From assembly GCA_003255065.1 (NCBI GenBank), contig QAOA01000553.1:320264-384263 (forward strand): 64,000 nucleotides of DNA, given 5' to 3'. The notes beneath the pieces are model-generated. The model did not search any database and was not told the origin of the DNA. It worked only from the letters and a program-made list of their open reading frames with translations. Within the stretch, counting starts at the first letter, position 1. Each line of letters starts with the position of its first letter. The stretch comes from Cercis canadensis (lineage: Eukaryota > Streptophyta > Magnoliopsida > Fabales > Fabaceae). Made by a program: the position numbers and the translations under genes. Shown in pieces: positions 57,206-64,000 of the stretch.

Positions 57206-59548
57206 GAAATTTTGGATATTAAATGCTTTTTGTAGTGATGAAGTTTTATAATAGCATTACTTTTTGGTAGGTATGATTTCATGAATGAGGATCAATACGT
57301 TGATAAATCACATAAAAGAGGGGGAAAAAGAAAAAAGAAGTCTCCAGGATCCTATCCACTTGTGGCCCATTGGAAAATACTGATTTTTTTGTATTATTGG
57401 ATGTATTTATTTCTAATCTAGCTAGTTAGAATACTTACGAGATGAGACAAAAATTAAGCATGGCAAGGTCAAGTAATTAAAGAATTTATTCTAAGTATAG
57501 TTGGTTTGGAACACTCGAATTCAATTTTTTTTCCTTCCTTTAGATAAAATAGCACGATTGTATTTGCAATCGAGAAGATTCGAACCGGAAAATGAGAGCA
57601 AAGATATCAACTTTATAACTAGAAGTACATTACATTGAGTTTGAGCTCTTCCTCAACATCCGAATTCAATTTGTCTACTATTACATTATTCATTGAATAG
57701 AGGAAGCTAATTCTTTTCACCAAAGAGGAAACTAAACTTGTTTGTTGGAAATATTTGAGGAAATGAAAATTTGAACTAAAACCTCAAACTTAGGTGTGTA
57801 TTTCAAGATATACAATTGTACCCACTTGATAATATTGTTATAACCAAAATAAACCTTGGGTGCTATCACTTGGTTTAGTTTCTTGTGACCTTAATCATAG
57901 ATGTTACAAATTTTTTCCCCTTTTTGATGTGAGATGTGCTTATAAGTTTGGTTGGTACTGTTACATGTACGATGTCATGCAACAAATAACGTGTCCTATT
58001 AATTTTGAAATCAAAATAGAAAAACAGACACTAATGCATAGAGATATACAGTCTAATAAGTCAGTAAGTCAATTCGGAAAAAGAAAAGGGAAATTATTTA
58101 TCTGAATCATAAAATTACTCTAGTAGCTCTGTGAAATAATGAAATTAGTTATGTCATTTACTTTAATATAATTATGGGTAGTTCCACCAAATTAAAACCC
58201 TTCTCTTTAAAGATATTGAGTAATCTAGAATGTCAACGTTTTGTAATTAAAGAATAAATGACTGAGTAATACTGATATTGTCCTCAGAGCTTGTAGGTTT
58301 CGTGTTATAAGATATTTAAATTTGAAGTCATCAAATAATTTTTCTTTTTTATTTTTGTTATATGACAATAAGAAAATTTGAACCGGCCCTAACTTCTTGC
58401 ATTCTATCAAACAACTCACCACTAAACTATACATAATGACTTTATTTTTCCTTCTTTCTAAAACATATTAAAATGGTTAAAAGTTTGGAATCAATGAATG
58501 TACGTAGAAATGCACATGGCTATTAATTGATAAAATGACATTGATATTTTAAAATGATAGGGATACTTTATACTTTTTCATTGTTGGCATTGAGTATATA
58601 TAGGCATAGTTATTATTATCCGAGACAAAAATTAAATGTCAAGATATACGTATGAATATATTATATATTTTTTATTAAGAAAATAGTTAACTATACTGTT
58701 TATAAAAATTTTATATAAAAGTTCAACAATATTTATTATTATTGTGTCTTTTGTTATATTTTATATGCTCAAACCAAGATACGGACATCAAATGAAAAAA
58801 AAAAAAAAGACAAAATTCCCCACATCCCATACCTAACATCTGCATTATAATTTCTGCTGTCGCTGAGTACATACATCCCATACCTATGAAAGTTAACATC
58901 TGCATTATAATTACTGATTTATTTTTGGTATTTTAATACCATTTTGAGTTAAAATAAGAAAATCCATAATTTCTTAATACAAAATGACAATAAAATTCAT
59001 TTATGAAATATGGGTGATGTGGCAGGTGGGCGTTGGGCTGGGCGTATCGTGTTGTCTGTTGCATGGCACTAGATTCTGACCAATGCCCCCATCTGCTTTC
59101 TTTATAGGCCCAATGAATAAATTTTAGAGCAATCTTATTTGCATACTTAAATAGATCCTATGTAGGTTTATAACCCAACAGGCCCTCATCCCGAAACTAG
59201 CTTGGGCTCATACCCAGAGGTCATTTGATCGAGAAAAATACAAAAACCAAGAGACCGTACAACTGTTAAATCCGGAGAAAAAAAATGGAAGTAAAAAAAA
59301 ACACATACACAGAGGATGTGACTAGCATTTGTCTTTGTTAGAGGGGGACTCTTTCCATACCTTTTTATTAAAGTAGAGGTATGTGTACCTTGGACATGTG
59401 GTTCAATGGAAACCATCAATTAACACTTTCATGAAATGGACGTATAAGATATCTTGACCGGTTACAAGCCCCTTCAATAAGAATGTTATTTTCAAAGTAA
59501 GCAATCTGTTTACTTGTATTTCGAGTAGTTCCCAAAGGACTAAAACTG
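57206..59548. other. Intergenic, no gene recognised
   Basis: AT-rich sequence with only short unsupported frames. A pair of CATCCCATACCTA repeats with CATCTGCATTATAAT occurs near 58820-58912. Confidence 0.6.
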
Positions 59549-59638
59549 GTCACATGCCCCTTGGGTTTAAGGTTAAGAGTTTATCATTAGAGTTTAGGAT
59601 TTAGAGTTCAAGCTTAGGGTTTAGGGATTAGGGTTTAA
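59549..59638 (+). repeat. Degenerate telomere-like block, copy 1
   Basis: Opens with GGTCACATGCCCCTTGGGTTT, then TTTAGGG-type words (GCTTAGGGTTTAGGGATTAG). The same order recurs at 60470-60578. Plant telomere repeat is TTTAGGG; the copies are diverged. Confidence 0.75.
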
Positions 59639-59644
59639 TGTCAC

Positions 59645-60462
59645 AGATACTTGGCCCATGATTTGGGTGATTTCTCACATTTGCTTCAATTGAGGCTGGA
59701 GCTGTGTCAGCCCCTGGACAACCAACAGTTAGAGAGACATGTTGGGTTTGTACAATTTTAGACAGATTGGTGCTGACACTAAAGTGTATGGTGTTATAGG
59801 AAACCCTATTGGTCATAGCAAAAGCCCCCATATCTACAATGCAGCTTTTAAGTCAGTGGGATTTAATGGAATTTACCTGCCTTTGTTGGTCGATAGTGTC
59901 TCAAATTTTCTCAAGACTTACTCGTCCCCTGACTTTGCTGGATACAGGTACAAATATCATGTCCTCTTTGAATCTTCCATATACTGCGTTTTAAGGGTAA
60001 CATTTTATTGTGTCTTTTTCAATTCCTTATGTTCTAGCATTGCTGATCTGGTTTTTGGTGAAAGGAAATGATTTTAATCTCTAGAATTTGTTTTATGGAG
60101 TCCTGTAGTAATAACCGCAAGGTGTTTGTGAAAATGCTGAGCATTATTACTGTTTTTATCCTCACCGTTACTTGGAATAATTCTTACTTTTTATCTAACA
60201 GTTATACGATTCCTCACAAGGTGGGATGGACTTGGATGCTGTGATGAGGTAGATCCAGTTGCTAAGGTATTTATTCCGGAAACCACTGTGTCATCCTTTC
60301 TGTGTCACTTGCATGTAATTTAGCTTCCTAGCTAATCAAATCTTTTCCAGGCAATAGGAGCTATTAGTTGCATGATCAAGAGGCCAAACGATGGGAAACT
60401 AATGGGTTATAACGTTGACTATCTTGGAGCCATTGCAGCAATTGAGGAAGGACTAAAACCAA
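59645..60462 (+). pseudogene. 3-dehydroquinate dehydratase/shikimate dehydrogenase fragment
   Basis: A piece of the bifunctional shikimate-pathway gene. About 59680-59941 encodes EAGAVSAPGQPTVRE, shifts frame, then LYNFRQIGADTKVYGVIGNP, IGHSKSPHIYNAAFKSVGFNG and the exon end SSPDFAGYR before gt. About 60202-60266 is a damaged exon with TIPHK and a shifted CDEVDPVAK. 60350-60460 reads AIGAISCMIKRPNDGKLMGY and NVDYLGAIAAIEEGLK. Everything 5' (the dehydratase domain) and 3' (the NADP-binding domain) is missing. The shikimate-binding SKS is present but frameshifts prevent function. It lies between two telomere-like blocks. Confidence 0.85.
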
Positions 60463-60469
60463 ATGATTT

Positions 60470-60835
60470 GGTCACATGCCCCTTGGGTTTAGGGATAAGA
60501 GTTTACCCTTAGGGTTTAGGGTTTATTGTTAGGGTGTAAGGTTTAGAGTTCAAGCTTAGGGTTTAGGGTTAGTATTTAAGATTTAGGATAATGATAAAGG
60601 TTTAAGGCTAGGGTTCAAGGTTTAGAGATTAGGGTTTAATCTCTAAAAGAAACAATCATAAATCCCGAACTCTAAATTCTAAACATTAGATTTTAGGGTT
60701 TGGGTCTAAAGTTTAGAATTTAAACTTTTGAGTTTAGCATATAGGGTTTATGGTTTAAGATTATAGTTTAGGGTTTAACCCTTAAAATAAATACTAAATT
60801 CTAAACAATAAACCATAAACCCTAACTCAAGGGTT
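60470..60835. repeat. Degenerate telomere-like block, copy 2, with inverted part
   Basis: 60470-60578 repeats 59549-59638. From about 60620 onward the TTTAGGG words mix with their complement CCCTAAA (for example near 60660, 60775 and 60815), giving imperfect palindromes. Non-coding. Confidence 0.7.
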
Positions 60836-61030
60836 TTGCATGGTGGTAAAGATACAATTAGCTCATCCAAGCTAGTCAAGGTTCGAATGTTGGGGCCAAC
60901 ATCTAAGAGAATTTTTTTCTCTAAATGCACTAGGTTAATGTGAGAGATGCGCCCTTAAAATTGCCCAAAGAAAAACTTAGTTTTGGTGTGCAAAAGTTAG
61001 CTTGAAAATACCCTTATTGTTAAAAAAAAA
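60830..61030 (+). mobile_element. Possible tRNA-derived SINE
   Basis: GGTTCGAATG at about 60890 resembles a pol III B box (GGTTCRANYC), with an A-box-like GCATGGTGGTAAAG about 45 bases before it. The unit ends in CTTATTGTT plus a run of nine or more A at about 61021. No clear target duplication was found, so the call is tentative. Confidence 0.35.
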
Positions 61031-61039
61031 ATGACAAAC

Positions 61040-63830
61040 TTAATATTATTATAAAGCCTTATATTCTAATATGTTTTCTCCTTTTGTTTGGTTTTATGCT
61101 GATGGATTTGGCATCTTTCTTCCTTCTTAAGGAGGACTAAATGCATAATGATATGTCGTTTTATGATAACATCTTAATGTGAGTATGATGATGCTATGTT
61201 TTTATTTATAAAGAGTATCATGCACAATTTACCACTCCAAAATATTTTGTGATGAAATTGTAAGAAAAGAGAGAGTACCAATAGAGCCCCACAATATTCT
61301 ACAGTGCACCTAAATTAGTCTTTAACTCTTGGGCTCATTCCAAGACTTGGGCCGAACCTTTACACAGTACACACTCTCTCAGCACCAAGATACCTTCTCA
61401 TCCAAGTGGGTAGATTGGTTGTTGAAACTTGAAAGCTGGGACTGCAAAGGTCAGTATTATTTGGTCTTCATTTGGAAAACTAAGTACTTGAACATAAAAA
61501 GAAGGAGCAATACGTAAGATTAGAACAGAAATGCTAGATTTGATTCTCTGCATTATTGATTCTATGTATACCTTCAAGAACAAAAAAAAGATTTGGTTCA
61601 CATGCAATGTTTTTCGTTTGTTTTTGCTAATTGCGAGAAACTTGTAAGATCATAATTTGTCTCTATCTAACTCCATATCCAAGCAAAATCTACTGAATCT
61701 TCCCATTCGTCCTATACACACTCGAATAGTCAAATTCATAGCATAGCTAAGAAGCTACTGACTTAAATGCGAGTTGGGTACATACATGATAATGAATTTA
61801 ATTGAATCTATTTAATCTTAATTAAACTACACTAGCTTCAATTTTTCTTTTCTATGTACCAAAAATAAAGTCTAAATTTTTTAAACATTTACAACAACAT
61901 CAAAGTGGTCCCCTTTTAAAGAGCCCAACCAATAGTTTCTTCTCACAAAATCTGTACAAGTTGAAACAATAATTGTACATGAAACAAATATGCAACGTGA
62001 GTAACGCATGGAAGAGTTGTTCAAATATCAACTACTCAAATTTACATGTTAACACTAAAAAGTGATTGGTTCAATTAGTAGCTAGTTGAACTTTTGGCGT
62101 GTGTTTTTGACTGTGATAAAGAGTTTGAGGTTTAGTGATAGTATTGTTAAGAGAAGAAAAACTGTAATTACTCTAATCATCGAACGATAATAATCTCACG
62201 CCCAATTTGATAAAGTGAATATTAACCAAAAACAAAATTTACATCTTAACAAACTAAATTTCTTACTCATACTGATATATATATGATGCTCCATCAAGCT
62301 TATGAATTAGACATTAGACGTTTACATTAACTTAGAATCTTATCTCTTTTTTTTTTAAAAAAAAAAGTTAATAATTATTACACAGTACTTACGTTTTACA
62401 TTACCTCACACTCTGTAATTAATATTATCTTAGTTATTTATAGACGCGTTCAATTAAGTCTAAATTACGCTATTTATATCAAAATGTGACGCCTCACATA
62501 ATGGACCCCATTTTCAGACTAGTGGGGAACATATCACGGGGGGACAGAACACATGATGTGTTAGAACAAATAAAGACGCAATGTTTATTCTTTGATGTTG
62601 GACGACAAGCTTGTCATTTCATGGAATAATTATATTACTTGTCAATCTTTTATAATATATAAAATAATTAATTTGATGAATAAAATGATTATTTAAATAT
62701 TAAAATGATATAAAAAGTAAATTAAAAATAAAAGTAACATTCAAAAAATAATTTAGAGACAAAAAATATATTTAATTGGATTAGAGCTAATTAAATCCAG
62801 AACTTTTTTTTATGACTTAAAGTTTCTATTTTTTTTTTAAACTATAAGTGAAAAAATTATTTTTCCTATCTTATATAATATATGTTGAGGGTTAAGCTAC
62901 TACTTTATAGGTTGAATGGGTCCATGTGAGATTTATAATATAATTTTGGTGTCATTGCAAGGATTTAGAAAAATTGAGTTATTTAATATATGACAGAAAA
63001 TACAATTTCTTATAAAATGCAATAACGACAGATATAAGAAAACGTGTCAAAAAGTAAACTTGAAAAAATTATTTTTTGATACGTTATTATATATTGCGCC
63101 GTTCTTACTTTTTATAAGAAACTGTGTGTACTGGCATATACTGAGTGATTTAATTTTTCAATAACACCAAAATTAATAGATGAGTCTCACCCGAACTCAC
63201 CTAACCCAAGGAGAGTGTAGCACTACCACTCTTAGCGTTCAACATAATATATATATATACCATTTGGTATCAGACAAACATATTTCATGTGTCACAAGTC
63301 ACGTCCACAAGTCATTCTTCCAAAAGTCATTTCTCAATAGGCCATTTTAATTGGTAGTATTGATACATAGAATCCTTAAATTTGGATCTTACATACAAAT
63401 AGTCATATAAAGTGTTTTTTATATGCCAATTTTACCAATAAAATTCATCTGTTTGTGTTTGAATAAAGTAATGAGTACATAACAAACACAAGTACATACA
63501 CCATATTTAATATAAAAATATTGTTAAAAAATTAAGTCTCAAATTTAAATAATAATTTTCTCTTATTTCTAACTTATAAAAAAAAATTCGTGGCCAAAAA
63601 AAACTAGTTAAAAAAATTCAGACTACATAACAAGTTGTCTTATTACATGGCTTTAGTTTTTTGGTTGTACAAATGTTTCATTAGACTTTAAAAGGGGCTT
63701 TTGTCATGGGCTTTGGGCAGAAAATTTCCCCGCTGTCTTTATCGGGATCTATATAGACACGCAACCTACAGCGGCAACCCCAACCATTTCTGAGTTTCCG
63801 CTTTCCACTCAGGTCAGCTGTGCTCACTGC
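61040..63830. other. Intergenic, no gene recognised
   Basis: AT-rich spacer leading to the promoter of the last gene. No conserved protein or RNA signature is visible on either strand. Confidence 0.6.
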
Positions 63831-63870
63831 AAAATATACGAGAGTCTCAGTCTACCCACAGAGAAGGAAG

Positions 63871-63953
63871 ATGGAGATGGAATGCTTGGTGTCAATGCCA
63901 AAAGTGGAACTGCACGCTCACCTCAATGGCTCTATCAGAGACTCCACACTGCT
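63871..63953 (+). CDS. MAPDA: Adenosine deaminase-like protein (N6-methyl-AMP deaminase), first exon
   Basis: The exon encodes MEMECLVSMPKVELHAHLNG, then SIRDSTLL, and ends at a consensus donor (gtaagt at 63954). LPKxELHAHLNGS is the start of the adenosine/AMP deaminase fold; the HxH pair (HAH) binds the catalytic zinc. Plant proteins of this type hydrolyse N6-methyl-AMP released by turnover of methylated RNA. The remaining exons lie beyond the window, so only the start can be judged. An alternative start two codons downstream (MECLVS) would not alter the motif. Confidence 0.85.
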
Positions 63954-64000
63954 GTAAGTGTCTTTCTCTGAACCAATTGCTCTGAGTTCTTTGCTTTAAC

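Noticed and set aside
59739..60071. A complete short shikimate dehydrogenase
   Set aside because: The frame runs into an intron, upstream and downstream parts are frameshifted, and both the dehydratase and NADP-binding domains are absent.
60830..61030. A functional tRNA gene suggested by GGTTCGAATG
   Set aside because: No cloverleaf or acceptor stem can be paired around it; at most a SINE remnant.

Overview
The window is nuclear DNA of a dicotyledonous flowering plant. It is AT-rich. Its genes carry GT-AG introns and encode recognisable plant families: PCFS4-type polyadenylation factor, proteasome subunit RPN6, F-box/FBD protein, cysteine-rich receptor-like kinase, plastid glucose-6-phosphate translocator, GH1 beta-glucosidases, plant pseudouridine synthase 6 and CYP77A. 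Short inverted-repeat transposons and a Ty1/copia remnant lie between them. The species cannot be fixed from the sequence alone.

Layout. 1-0.8 kb: 3' end of a tryptophan synthase beta gene (+), cut by the window edge. 2.8-9.2 kb: PCFS4-like gene (-), 7 coding exons. 13.3-14.6 kb: RPN6 (+), uninterrupted CDS. 16.2-17.9 kb: F-box/FBD/LRR gene (+), 3 exons. 18.6-27.1 kb: degraded F-box fragments in two copies of a segmental duplication, one bearing a nested transposon insertion, and between them a receptor-like kinase with no visible ectodomain. 29.8-31.9 kb: GPT-type plastid translocator (+), 5 exons. 33.7-36.5 kb: 3'-truncated copia element ending a few hundred bases before the first of two tandem 12-exon beta-glucosidase genes (36.8-40.3 and 41.5-44.7 kb, +); a third copy at 46.2-46.8 kb is a collapsed pseudogene. 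47.4-51.6 kb: pseudouridine synthase 6 (-), 9 exons. 53.8-55.4 kb: intronless CYP77A P450 (-). 59.6-60.5 kb: fragment of a dehydroquinate dehydratase/shikimate dehydrogenase gene between two copies of a degenerate telomere-like block. 63.9 kb: first exon of an adenosine-deaminase-like gene (+), cut by the window end.

The genes look like an ordinary mixed plant neighbourhood rather than one pathway; only the beta-glucosidases form a family cluster. I found no convincing undescribed system. The most useful unexpected signals are structural. (1) Eight single N bases are present. Five sit exactly between two near-identical direct repeats (27 to about 700 bp), the signature of overlapping, probably allelic, contig ends left unmerged; one such join duplicates part of a pseudouridine synthase exon. 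(2) A Mutator-like inverted-repeat element has a 9-bp target duplication and a paralogous empty site, and was later partly tandemly duplicated through a 5-base microhomology. (3) One beta-glucosidase intron uses a GC donor where its tandem paralogue uses GT. Splice sites were assigned by eye using frame continuity and known protein families; the summed coding lengths of all complete multi-exon models stay in frame.
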